A stretch of 64,000 bases of DNA from NCBI RefSeq assembly GCF_000003815.2, contig NC_049979.1, positions 34,816,575 through 34,880,574 of the forward strand. Direction: 5' to 3'. Positions 26,096 to 36,179 of the stretch are shown piece by piece. Source of the stretch: Branchiostoma floridae (lineage: Eukaryota > Chordata > Leptocardii > Amphioxiformes > Branchiostomatidae). How positions within the stretch are numbered: the stretch's first letter is position 1; the number at the start of each line of letters is the position of its first letter. The position numbers were made by a program, and so were the translations under genes. The notes below the pieces were generated by a model that saw nothing but the letters and a program-made list of their open reading frames with translations, was not told where the DNA came from and did no database searches.

Positions 26096-26165
26096 GCAGA
26101 TCAATGTGCTAAAACAGTGTCCACCTGGATACTGTTTTCCCACCGGTAGATCCATTTGGAGATTA
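26096..26165. mobile_element. Short inverted-repeat element
   Basis: Begins TAATCTCCAAGCAGAT and ends ATCCATTTGGAGATTA, the same terminus as the element at 46935-47099. About 70 bp, much deleted. Confidence 0.5.
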
Positions 26166-26191
26166 GTTCTCCTCCACATCAGCCAAGGTTG

Positions 26192-26737
26192 TCATGGAAA
26201 CGGCTCCACTGGCTGCTGCACCATTTTCCTCTGCAGTGGTTTGCTGGTTGTTGACAGTGGCGGTACCTTCTTTGTGAGCTTCAGCCAGAGGAGGGTGTGC
26301 CCTGGTCTCCTCCAAATCGGCGACATTTTCCATGGGTTTGACTGTTCCATCTTCACCTGCAGTCGTTTGCTGGTTGGACCTGCGGTAGTTTGCTGGTTGG
26401 TAACAGTGGCGGTTCCTCCGTTGTTCTGGTGAGCTTCAGGAAGAGAAGAGCATGCCGTGGTCTCCTCCACATCGGTGGCAGACCGTATGTCTGCAGTAGG
26501 GTCGGCTCCACCTACCACTGCCCCGGCTTCACTTGCGGCGGTCTGCTGGCTGCTTGCAGATGCGGTTCCTCCAGGTCTGTCCTGTTGAGGCTCATCGCAA
26601 TGAGCGCGTGCATTGTTCTCCCTTACAACTGCAACAGTTGCCATGGGGATTTCCTCAGTAGAGCCGGTTCCATCTTCCTTTACCTCTGTCTCACCTGCGG
26701 TGTTCTCATCGACGTGCACAGCAGCTAAAGTTGCCAT
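26192..26737 (-). other. Probable frameshifted continuation of the receptor tail
   Basis: This 181-codon frame overlaps the stop of the receptor gene in another frame. It contains units such as STEEIPMATVAVV, ATDIRSATDVEETTA and SSQQTAAS that look like further copies of a unit present in the receptor frame just upstream (SATDVAMTTPTDVEENKT). The same repeat on both sides of the stop, in different frames, suggests the C-tail once ran through or still does by splicing or frameshift. It could also be a pure repeat artefact. Confidence 0.4.
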
Positions 26738-28834
26738 GGGGATTTCCTCAGTAGAGCCGGCTCCACCTGCCTTTCACCCCCGATGCTCTGCCGCCTGCCA
26801 GCGGAGACGGTTCGACCTCCGATGACCCGCCGGGCCCTGGCTGTGGAGGTTCGTCCTTTCCCTGGCTGAAGTCGCGTCTTGTTCTCCTCGACATCAGTGG
26901 GAGTTGTCATGGCTACGTCTGTAGCTGAGTCGGTTCTAGCAGCTGTCATCTTAGTGCTCCCTTTGATGGTCGACCGGCTGGTACCAGTGGTGGTGGTTCG
27001 TCCACTGTCCTGATCTGGTTCGGCCAGACCCAAGCGTGCTCTGATCGCAGACCTCCATTTCTTCAACATCTTTGACGTTATTGTCAGTATCATGGCCAGT
27101 AGAAGGCCCTGAGAAGCGTTCAGCACGATGAAGAAGTACTCGACAGCTCTGCTGTTGACGTAAGGATAGATGAAGCCGAGAAGCCAAGTGAACCCCATCA
27201 GATAGGAGAACCGCACGTAGACCCAGGCCTTGGTACTGTTTGAGCGCGTCAGTGCAGCGTCTGCTATCTTAAACGACTTCCGTATGGCCAGCAAGACAAA
27301 AGTGACCAAGACGGCATTAACCAGAAAGGCACAGAGGACAGGAACTCCGAAAGCCACCAGACTGGCAGTCGGATTGCCGATCCAACAGTTCTCTCCGTAC
27401 CCCACCCTGACAGAACTGCCGAACTCCACGATCACTGTCAGTACTACTACAGGCACCGGCATCAGACAGGTATACAAGCGGTACTGGTACAGTTGGACTC
27501 TTTCTAAACCGTCACCAAACGTAAGAAAGAGATCAATAGCAAGCGCGTTCATGGATGTGAAGATGGTCAGCAGGAGGTAGTGCAGAAGTATGGCGAACAC
27601 TGTACAGCCCACTCCGAGAGGGACCCACACACGAACCACAAACATGGCTTCAGCAAATGCCGTGCATGCCATCATCTGAACCTTCAGCTTTTCCGCGACT
27701 CTTTCCCACTGGCCAGACCGGACAGAGTAGACCGCGCAGACAACCACGGCTACGGCAGACACTGTGACAAGCCCCAGGGTTAACCAGCCCTGGTATGGGT
27801 CCCTGCTGGTAGTCGTGAAGTGCGGCAGTATGCACTCCCCGCAGATCGAAGCTGTTGTGTTCAGAATGGCCACCTGCTCAGGTGGGCAGGACACGTTAGA
27901 ACTCAGCAGGTGGACGCTGCCATTGGGAAGGACACGGAACTCTTCAGCTGTGAACGTCAAAGCGGGTTCGCTGCAGTTTTGTGCGGGGATAGTTTTGTTT
28001 GATGAGCCGTGAGTTCTACGGGAGGACGAGAGGAGCCTGCATGTGTCTGTGAAGGGATCATATACAGTACCGGCGGGGCACTGATTGGGACTGTTTCCAC
28101 CACCCCCATAGGCATTAAAGTTGAACAGGTTAGTTAGTGAGAATCTGTCTGGACAGTGTGAGTGTTTGCAGTCGATACTCTGACCGCTGTCGCTATCCCG
28201 AGTGTTATTACACCATAAGTGTGTGGTTGCCGTTAGAGAGAGTCCTTCGCAAAGAGCACAGTGGATATTTCTGTAAATCTTATGTCCGATGCCTATTGGA
28301 TAACTATAGGACCTACAGGCAGTAATGTTACAAGTCTCGTGGGAAATATCAGACTGGACACATCGTCTATCATATGAGTCTCCTGAAGGGATGAACATTA
28401 CTTTGTTCGTTCCAGTGCAATCTTCCGAACTATCAGTGATGCTATTGTAGGCCTGTGAACCTACATGGGTGTGTGAGGACAGATTAAGCAGTCCTGAACA
28501 CTCCACTTCGGAATCCCATAAGGTTACGTCTGTTAAAGACGCGTTGTTACACATTGCACAGAATATGTTTCTGTAGGGGGCTCCATTCACAAGTAATCCA
28601 GACCCCACAAGCGTAGAAGTATGTACCACGGGCATCCGGTAAACCAGATCACCCGGGTTGAAGGGATCCGCCTGTTTCACGCACTGATCCCTGGTGACGT
28701 CATCCGTCCAGTCGTCAGGGCAGTCGCCAACCATCCAATAGGACCTCCTAACGGTCAGAGAATTCACAAATCCGGACACACAGCTCCACTTCAGCTGGTG
28801 GTAGTCAGGGGGCGCTGCAGCAAAGCTGTCTTCT
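26725..28834 (-). CDS. Terminal exon: Cys-rich stalk and seven-helix domain
   Basis: One uninterrupted exon of 703 codons. The stalk (about 340 residues) is rich in Cys and N-glycosylation sites and has YRNIFCAMC and YRNIHCALC, about 100 residues apart, hinting at a duplicated subdomain. The helices resemble class B2: first helix WLTLGLVTVSAVAVVVCAVY, a third-helix stretch YLLLTIFTSMNALAIDLFL, GYGENCWIG before helix 5, RFSYLMGFTWLLGFIYPYV (helix 6) and a seventh ending SQGLLLAMILTITSK. An intronless 7TM is unusual beside such fragmented upstream exons and may reflect fusion with a retrocopy or an intron-poor ancestor. Confidence 0.9.
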
Positions 28835-31800
28835 CTGTAGCGGGTGTAATGAAGTCAACAGTTACTGAGTTAGTCACGCTACGAAAAACTACAATTCTGT
28901 AAAGTTATTCATCTTCTTGAAGAAATACCATGTGTGTTTTCATATGTTTTGCAAAGGGATATCAACACGAGGTCAGGATTCTCTGTCACCATGGAAACCA
29001 TTCAGAGCCATGTTTGGCTCTATCACCATGGTAACCAGCAACTCTGACATGCTTTATTGTTAGTATATGCATGTCTTCATAAAGAGATGCGTGCTGGTCA
29101 TTCAGGCCGACCACTAGTAATAAACGAGTGCTGGAAGCCTGTCAGGAAAATTGAGGTCTACTTACTCGTAGTCCTGACAACAGTCACCGAAAAAGCTGCA
29201 GTCGTTGTCACAATAACACAGTCTACCTTTGCCGAAAGGAAACTCACCACAGGTATAGGCTTCTTTGCAGCCCTGGCCGATAAAATCCAGTGACAGAGGA
29301 TCTGGGAAAACAAATGAGCGAATAAATGGCTGTCGGTACAGAACAACTTGACTGTTTTTTTAACCTTACGTTTCAGATGATTGTTGATGCATACTTTGCA
29401 GTTAAGTCAAGATATCTTTCTACACCACTGGGTATGGTACAACTTATAACCGAGTTCATCACAAGGAAAATCTTCCACGAGGAAAAAGCTCTTCTACGAT
29501 CTTTCTAGTCTGGTATACAAACCTTTTAAAGCTACTGAGTCTTTCTTCTTCTTACACATACAGAGTATTACGGGACAAGGCGCCTATAATAGGTTAGGCT
29601 ACCAGGCTAGATCATTCGACGAAAGAGACGAATTCTGTTTGGGTCGTTCTTTCGGATCACGAAGTTTGGGCATTCAAGATGTATTTTTACATATCTGTAA
29701 GTAAAATTTGAGTACCGAGAATAAATCATAACTTTAGATTTACTAACCAGCACATTCCATCACATTGCAGTAGTCCCAACTTTGGGTCCCGTCCGTGGTG
29801 TAGCACCAGGGCCGCTGCTTGTTGTCAGGGTTACGACAGAAGTTCTCCTCCAGGCCTGCATCAGGATGAGCCTGTGGTGTGTGGGGATGACTGTGGGGGG
29901 ACTGGGAGTCCCATCTCTGACACACCCGGTCTCCTGCCCTGTACAGACATACGGTATGGTGTTAAATGTGTTAAGAGCCTGTGGTGTGTGGGGATGGCTA
30001 TGGGGGGACTGGGAGTCCCATCTCTGACACACCCGGTCTCCTGCCCTGTACAGATATATGGTATATAAACGTGTAAAGAGCCTGTGGTGTGTGGGGATGG
30101 CTGTGGGGGGACTGGGAGTCCCATCTCTGACGCACTCGGTCTCCTGCCCTGTACAGATATACGGTATTTAAACGTGTAAAGAGCCTGTGGTGTGTCGTGT
30201 GGGGATGGCTGTGGGGGGACTGGGAGTCCCATCTCTGACACACTCGGTCTCCTGCCCTGTACAGATATACGGTATATAAACGTGTAAAGAGACTGTAGTG
30301 TGTGGGGGACTGGGAGTCCCATCTCTGACACACCGTGGGGATGGCTGGAAATGAATGAATGAATGTACATTTGTCGTTCTTCTTCTATTCTCAGTACTTT
30401 GTAGGTTACTAAGCTTTCCAGCTAACCCCACCTGTTAATCTGTCCCGCATAGCTCCTCCCCCTATCCGCTCACCTGTTAATCTGTCCCGCATAGCTCCTC
30501 CCCATGTCCGCTCACCTGTTAATCTGTCCCGCATAGCTCCTCCCCCTATCCGCTCACCTGTTAATCTGTCCCGCATAGCTCCTCCCCCTATCCGCTCACC
30601 TGTTAATCTGTCCCGCATAGCTCCTCCCCCTATCCGCTCACCTGTTAATCTGTCCCGCATAGCTCCTCCCCCTATCCGCTCACCTGTTGATCTGTCCCGC
30701 ATAGCTCCTCCCCCTATCCGCTCACCTGTTAATCTGTCCCGCATAGCTCCTCCCCCTATCCGCTCACCTGTTAATCTGTCCTGCATAGCTCCTCCCCCTA
30801 TCCGCTCACCTGTTGATCTGTCCCGCATAGCTCCTCCCCCTATCCGCTGCGTAGAAGCACCGAGTCGGTGGAGCTGAAACAGAAAACCACGTCAGGGCAG
30901 AAGATACAAAAACCGGATAAGATATTTTGACCATTAAGAAATGTCCCCACAATCCATCCATCCCTAGGATGAACCAAAAGTCTTCAACTTTGGACAAATT
31001 TAGGGGGAACAATAAGTCTTCAAAATTAAGGATCATAAATGACAAAAAAACGCCTATCTTAGGAGCAGCTAGCTTCGTCAACGTGGAGAGTAGACTATAG
31101 ATGTAGCGATAGAGCCTTAGAGTTACAATGAGTTTAACAATGTGTCAAAAATTTAGATAAATGTTGATACATATCATCATTCAAGCTTGTGTTTGTAGGA
31201 GCATGATCTTTAAACAGCGCACAAAAGTTGAAGTTACCGTCACAGGCGAAGACCTCCTCGCAGTACATCCACCTGATGAGCGGGTTGTTTGTGTAGCACC
31301 ACGGCCTGTCCTTCCCGTCCGGGTTCCGGCAGTAGTTCCGCTCCAGCCCTGCCCGTGGGTGGGCCTGGGGAGTGTGGTTATGGGGGTGGGGGTACTGAGA
31401 TGTCCAGAACTGACAGGTGTCGCTCCGGTTTGCAATCCCCCTGTAGCTCGCCCCTCTGTCATGTAGATAGTAACAGTCTGCGGACATAAAACGTTACATC
31501 GTAAACGTTGTGCACGAAAGGACTCTACATTCCTAACAGCAGGCACAGAAATTCTGGACGTGGTCGATTGTGGTAAACTTTAACTCACAACTATAGCCCT
31601 ACACATGAGACAGCTAAACTAAGTAAAAGTACCAGCCTATAGCTTGATGGAAACATGAGATGAATAAGATTATTGCAAGCAACTGACGATTTTATGTTTA
31701 GCTCCTAAATATTCTGCAGGAACTTATCCTTGTATCGTTAGAGGCCACTGTGAATAATTCATGATCAGTTCTGTGTACAATTTGAAGAGGTTGTCAGTAA

Positions 31801-34800
31801 ATACTGTGTGTGCAGAACTCACCACAGTTCCTCTCGTCACTGTTGTCCCCACAGTCGTCTCTACCGTTACAGCGAGTAGCCGGGTGGAACAGGGCGCCAT
31901 TGTCACAGGCAGAGGCACCTGAGGGGCAGAAAATATCCGCCATCACAGTCCAATACAGAAACCCAAAACGCCTGAGAGGCTCTTAGAGTCTTGTTTTGTT
32001 GTAAATTTGTAGTAAATAAAAAGAATCAGCTTTGCAGTGGGAGTAAATACTTACCTTCTCCGCTGCTGCAGTCCACCCTGCCCTGCCGCTCGCCTGTAGC
32101 AAACAGAAGTAGAAACATCAAACCTGCATGGCCGTGAATATTATACTGTTTGCCCATCTTTTATGTTGAAAGATAAACAAGTTAGTGGATATAAAGACAG
32201 GGCAATAATTTTGTACAAGCATGAAAACAGATACAAAGCACATTTTAAACAACAGATATAACCGCGCATTCAGCCATCTTTGTCTCATTTGCAACAGCTG
32301 CAGTAGGTTTGTAGCAAGAGCAAACATGTTACCAATGAAGGCATTGGGGTGGTAATATAAAATTTCTACCAAGTCATAAAAGCTAGCATCGTAATTTGGA
32401 AAGTCGATCATAGAAAGACTACCTGGCAATTTCAAAGGTCCAACTCAAGAAAATCAGAGTTTTATTCATTAAACAACAGATTTACAGGTAAGGAGAAAAG
32501 GAGGAAAGAAAAGGAGACATGTTAGTTCTGTGTGTCCATACTCACAGCAGTTCTGCTCGTCTGTGTTGTCTCCACAGTCGTCATTTCCGTCACACACGAG
32601 TGCCTTACTGATGGTGGCTCCGTTCGGACACATCTCATCGTCTAGAGTAAAGAAGACAGAAAGTCGTCGGAAAAGTGTAAAAATATGCACTCAAGTTCAT
32701 GCGCGTAGAATGCAGCTGGTAGACAAAAGATGAAGACACATCTCACAACATGTAATGCACAGAACTGGCCTGTGCTAAAGTTTGTTCATTTCTAGACTCT
32801 TCTGTTACAACTTTTGTCTGTTTGGTTCGTGCCTTACCGCAGTTTTCTTCATCGCTTCCGTCGTCACAGTCCACTATCCCGTCACAGATCACCTCGTGCA
32901 CGTCACAGTCCCCGTCCGTACAGACCGTCCTGTCCAGCCCGGAACAAGCTGGGCGAACAGAAGGAGATACAGGGTCTGTTTTAATCACAGGAATGTTACG
33001 TTTTGGGCCGCTCCAAGCTGTCGATGGACCTTCATGATATTCGGTAGGTGGTTTGCAATCGAGGAGACTAAGGTCAAGTTCGATAACGTGTACCGTATCT
33101 TCTACCATTAAAACTGCTATGTATTTTTGTTTGTTCGTTTGTTTGTTCGTTTGTTTGTTCGTTCGTTTGTTTGTTCGTTTGTTTGTTCGTTTGTTTGTTC
33201 GTTTGTTTGTTTGTTTGTAAACAACATAACTTATGAAGCCATAGGTGCATCTTCATATTTGGTAGGTGGGTTGATGTGAAAACAAAGGTCAAGTTAGATA
33301 ATGGGCCTTCTAGCGCCTTTCTGTGGTACTGCAGCAGAATTTCTGTGTTTCAGATCTTGTAAGAAGCTACGATTGCTGCAGACGACGTTTTGGAATTCCA
33401 ACCAATGTTTGTAAATGGGTACCTACACTACTAAATATAGATTTGCCTCATTAAAGATTGATTACTGTCGCTGTGAGAATGCCTGTAAAGGCAGGGTATA
33501 TGTTTTGGTATCTCGTTTGTTTTCAATTTCTCCTGGACCGGCTGATATAGCTGAGAACATATTAGACCAAAATTGCAAAATACTGGTTATATCACATGAT
33601 TTAAAATAAAGCAGAATTGCTTTTCTATATACTACAAATATGTCCATTAACTTTCCAAAGTAAGAACACAAGACTATTTTTATATTGTAAACATGTGGTA
33701 TGCATTATGGTTTCCACATATCATCCTTCGTGAAATCTTTTGACAGTGACGATTTGATTAAGAAGCATTTATGGGATTCTCTATGATCTGCTATCATTAC
33801 CCTGTTGCTATATATAGACATGCCATTCACAAACTTTACCACATTCACGGACGAGAAAATGACAGAACCGACAAATTATTGAAAAAGTTGGGCCTTTGTC
33901 TTTCTCAGCTTTTAAAAACGAAACCCAACCTGTCTAGATGTAGCCAACACCAGCATTCGAGTAGTCTCCTTTTTACAATAATGTTTACCACTGTTCATTG
34001 TCACATGTATGTCTTCTATGCATATGTTTCTACCATGTACCTCTGGGCATGAACTTGAAAATAAACTTTCATTTCAGTACATAAGTAATAGTGAGTACTT
34101 ACCCTGGAGAAACTCTATCTCGCTGATTTCCCTCCGCCCTCCATCCAGAAACTGCAGGCGCCAAGTCTGTGCTGTGGCGAGGAGTCCGGTCAGGTCAACT
34201 CCGTTCAGACTTATTTTGTCCACCCTTTTATACGGATGGCTGACGTGCGCCACTTCAGTATAGCGTCTTCCCGTCCATCTCCTGACCGTGACGTCCATGT
34301 CTCCGCTCTCCTCCTCACCCTGGTACCACATCCGGATCCGCGACAGCGTCATGGACGTCTGCAGGTCAAACGTCAGCTGCCAGGTGGCCTCATCATCTCC
34401 ACGTCTCCAAGTCGTCTTGAAGTTGGAGTCCAAGACGTACCCGGCGACATGTCGGACTCCGTCGTCGCCCTTCCATTGGTCCGGTGTCACCCATGTCGGG
34501 TCGGTCTCCACCCAGCCGCCTGTCGGTAATAGAAGCCTTTCATTAATGTTTTACGGAGGTGTGTATAAAGGCGGTTTTACACAGCGGGAAATGTCTGTAT
34601 CACGGAGGCATGTATAAAGGCGGTTTTACACAGCGGGAAATGTCTGTATCACGGAGGCATGTATAAAGGCGGTTTTACACAGCGGGAAATGTCTGTATCA
34701 CGGAGGCATGTATAAAGGCGGTTTTACACAGCGGGAAATGTCTGTATCACGGAGGCATGTATAAAGGCGGTTTTACACAGCGGGAAATGTCTGTATCACG

Positions 34801-36179
34801 GAGGCATGTATAAAGGCGGTTTTACACAGCGGGAAATGTCTGTATCACGGAGGCATGTATAAAGGCGGTTTTACACAGCGGGAAATGTCTGTATCACGGA
34901 GGCATGTATAAAGGCGGTTTTACACAGCGGGAAATGTCTGTATCACGGAGGCATGTATGAAGCCGGCTTTACATAGCTTAGAAATGTCTGTATCACGGAG
35001 GCATGTATAAAGGCGGTTTTACACAGCGGGAAATGTCTGTATCACGGAGGCATGTATAAAGGCGGTTTTACACAGCGGGAAATGTCTGTATCACGGAGGC
35101 ATGTATAAAGCCGGCTTTACATAGCTTAGAAATGTCTGTATCACGGAGGCATGTATAAAGCCGGCTTTACATAGCGGGAAATGTCTGTATCACGGAGGTA
35201 TGTATAAAGCCGGCTTTACATAGCTTAGAAATGTCTGTATCACGGAGGCATGTATAAAGCCGGCTTTACATAGCGGGAAATGTCTGTATCACGGAGGTAT
35301 GTATAAAGCCGGCTTTACATAGCTTAGAAATGTCTGTATCACGGAGGTATGTATAAAGCCGGCTTTACATAGCGGGAAATGTCTGTATCACGGAGGCATG
35401 TATAAAGCCGGCTTTACATAGCGGGAAATGTCTGTATCACGGAGGTATGTATAAAGCCGGCTTTACATAGCTTAGAAATGTCTGTATCACGGAGGCATGT
35501 ATAAAGCCGGCTTTACATAGCGGGAAATGTCTGTATCACGGAGGTATGTATAAAGCCGGCTTTACATAGCTTAGAAATGTCTGTATCACTGTGCGGTATT
35601 TACAGATTGGTCTATTGAGTCCCGTGCAAAGTAACGAAGATTTTAAGGCCTAAGATAAGCTAAAAACTCTGGCAATTTTACAGTTCTGCGACCTTTCCCC
35701 CACATTTACCGAGGGTGTGACGCCAGCGTGACAAGGAGCAGATTAATTTTGGTCTGAGAAGGGACTAACGAAGTTGCTAAATTCATGAGGTGAAGTTATT
35801 CTTGAAGTGAAGTTGTTCTTACTGAAGTTGTTCTTGAAGTGAATTCAAGTCTGTGGTTTGGGTGACAGAGGAAGAGTGCCACCCGACATAAGTCAATTCC
35901 AGTCCGAGAAGAGAACTTAGGAATAAGTCTTCCTGTTGATCTTGCTTACCATCCTATCTTAAAGCCCGTCCCCGACTTACAGAGCTGCTGATTTGTAAGA
36001 AAACTTCTGTTTATTTACGGATCATAATGACCCCCCCCCCCCCATCGCCTAGTGAAAAATAGATTTGATATATGTTATTGAGATGCTGTGGAAAGTCTTG
36101 AGACAAGTTGCTCACCCGTAAGCGCGAGTGCACCTGACAGCCAGCGGCACAGAACCCACAGCAGCACCAGCGAGGCCAT
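26725..36179 (-). CDS. Adhesion-type 7TM receptor with F5/8C, LDL-A, two kringles, somatomedin B
   Basis: Eleven exons, in transcript order: 36179-36116, 34519-34103, 32948-32838, 32641-32546, 32093-32055, 31918-31823, 31477-31238, 30873-30810, 29938-29748, 29301-29166 and 28834-26725. Total 3564 nt (1187 aa plus TAG) with every phase matching. Order: signal peptide 1-19; F5/8C 22-160; full LDL-A 161-197; LDL-A-like pieces 198-274; kringle 275-354; kringle split by an intron 355-439; somatomedin B 440-484; Cys-rich stalk with two YRNI-x-CA-x-C motifs; 7TM about 834-1073; Ser/Thr-rich tail. No GPS cleavage motif is visible before the first helix. The binding modules suggest a receptor for matrix, carbohydrate or lipoprotein ligands; the ligand is unknown. 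Modules are phase 1-1. The stop may be derived (see 26192-26737). Confidence 0.85.
29166..29301 (-). CDS. Somatomedin B exon
   Basis: Encodes eight cysteines in somatomedin B order: GCKEAYTCGEF, then LCYCDNDCSFFGDCCQDY. The YCDNDC..FGDCC.DY core is diagnostic. Acceptor CCCAG|AT, donor GA|GTAAGT; starts phase 1, ends phase 2, and joins exactly to the terminal exon. Confidence 0.9.
29748..30873 (-). CDS. Second kringle, encoded by two exons
   Basis: Exon 30873-30810 gives CFYAADRGRSYAGQIN; exon 29938-29748 gives CQRWDSQSPHSHPHTPQAHP, then NFCRNPDNKQRPWCYTTDG and CNVMEC. Together they form a normal six-Cys kringle. The 870-bp intron begins with a donor-containing array (30430-30850) and ends with an acceptor-containing array (29870-30345). 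The first kringle of the same gene has no intron here. Confidence 0.9.
29870..30345 (-). repeat. Tandem array repeating a 3' splice site and exon start
   Basis: Units of 103-108 bp. Each full unit holds CTGTACAG followed by GGCAGGAGACC and the first ~60 nt of the kringle exon (through CAGAGATGGGACTCCCAGTC). Acceptor AGs (G position) lie at 29939, 30046, 30149 and 30257, with a fifth partial exon copy at about 30300-30335. Only the copy at 29938 continues into a complete kringle exon. Confidence 0.9.
30430..30850 (-). repeat. 42-bp tandem array repeating a 5' splice site and exon end
   Basis: About ten units of 42 bp. Each repeats the last ~36 nt of the kringle half-exon (GGATAGGGGGAGGAGC, TATGCGGGACAGAT) plus its donor, AACAG|GTGAGC on the minus strand. 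Donors recur every 42 bp from 30809 to about 30473; the last copy (about 30431) has GTGGGG. In the kringle frame each unused donor reads AGG TGA, so use of any but the first would end translation. The open frame through the array is another frame. Confidence 0.92.
31238..31477 (-). CDS. First kringle, single exon
   Basis: An 80-codon exon: CYYLHDRGASYRGIANRSD, CQFWTSQYPHPHNHTPQAHP, YCRNPDGKDRPWCYTNN, MYCEEVFAC. All six kringle cysteines are present. It is phase 1-1 and has no internal intron. Confidence 0.92.
31823..32948 (-). CDS. LDL-receptor A exons of the 7TM receptor
   Basis: Exon 32948-32838 is a complete LDL-A (C-SGLDRTV-C-TDGD-C, then [18 protein letters not shown]). Exons 32641-32546 (MCPNGATISKALVCDGNDDC...) and 31918-31823 (ACDNGALFHPATRCNGRDDC...) keep the calcium-binding acidic end but have only four cysteines. 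A 39-nt exon at 32093-32055 (VDCSSGE) supplies one more, so these two modules may fold atypically or have lost a short exon. Confidence 0.85.
33118..33222. repeat. (GTTT/GTTC)n microsatellite
   Basis: About 100 bp of TTTGTTTG/TTCG repeats in the intron between the F5/8C and LDL-A exons of the receptor. Confidence 0.95.
33700..34075. mobile_element. Possible LINE 3' end in a receptor intron
   Basis: The end (CTCTGGGCATGAACTTGAAA then ATAAACTTTC) resembles the end of the sequence inside intron 1 of gene 3 near 38090 (TTCGGGCATGAGTTTGCAAT, AAAGAT). That suggests one retroelement 3' family, on the plus strand here. No coding remains. Confidence 0.4.
34103..34519 (-). CDS. F5/8C (discoidin-type) exon of the receptor
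   Basis: A 139-codon phase 1-1 exon: opening GWVETDPTWVTPDQW, VLDSNFKTTWRRGDDEATWQ, LTFDLQTSMTLSRIRMWYQG and LQFLDGGRREISEIEFLQ at the end. The jelly-roll pattern (substitution at W, 'L-FDL-' strand, 'I-EIEF' end) fits a galactose-binding-like F5/8C domain, though diverged. Confidence 0.75.
34552..35590. repeat. 49-bp minisatellite in receptor intron 1
   Basis: About 21 units of 49 bp. Two unit types exist: type A with AAAGGCGGTTTTACACAGCG (5' half) and type B with AAAGCCGGCTTTACATAGC (3' half). In type B the centre AAAGCCGGCTTT is a perfect 12-bp palindrome. Type B units partly alternate between a GCGGGAAATG and a GCTTAGAAATG end, a dimeric higher-order pattern. Confidence 0.95.
36116..36179 (-). 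CDS. Receptor first coding exon (signal peptide)
   Basis: ATG at 36179 on the minus strand opens MASLVLLWVLCRWLSGALAL, a textbook signal peptide, and ends at donor ACGG|GTGAGC in phase 1, matching the F5/8C exon. Confidence 0.85.

Noticed and set aside
29938-30810. Claim that the kringle-splitting intron is newly gained
   Set aside because: Kringles in vertebrate genes are often split by an intron near this place, so loss in the first kringle is equally likely; only the splice-site arrays are reported as unusual.
30409-30828. 139-codon minus-strand frame of 14-residue repeats (MRDRLTGERIGGGA type)
   Set aside because: By-product of the 42-bp splice-donor array; the true kringle frame through the same DNA hits TGA in every unit.
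34552-35590. CRISPR-like direct repeats
   Set aside because: Units are contiguous without unique spacers, and the genome is an animal; minisatellite. The same applies to 39524-40300, 47150-48245 and 51711-52392.
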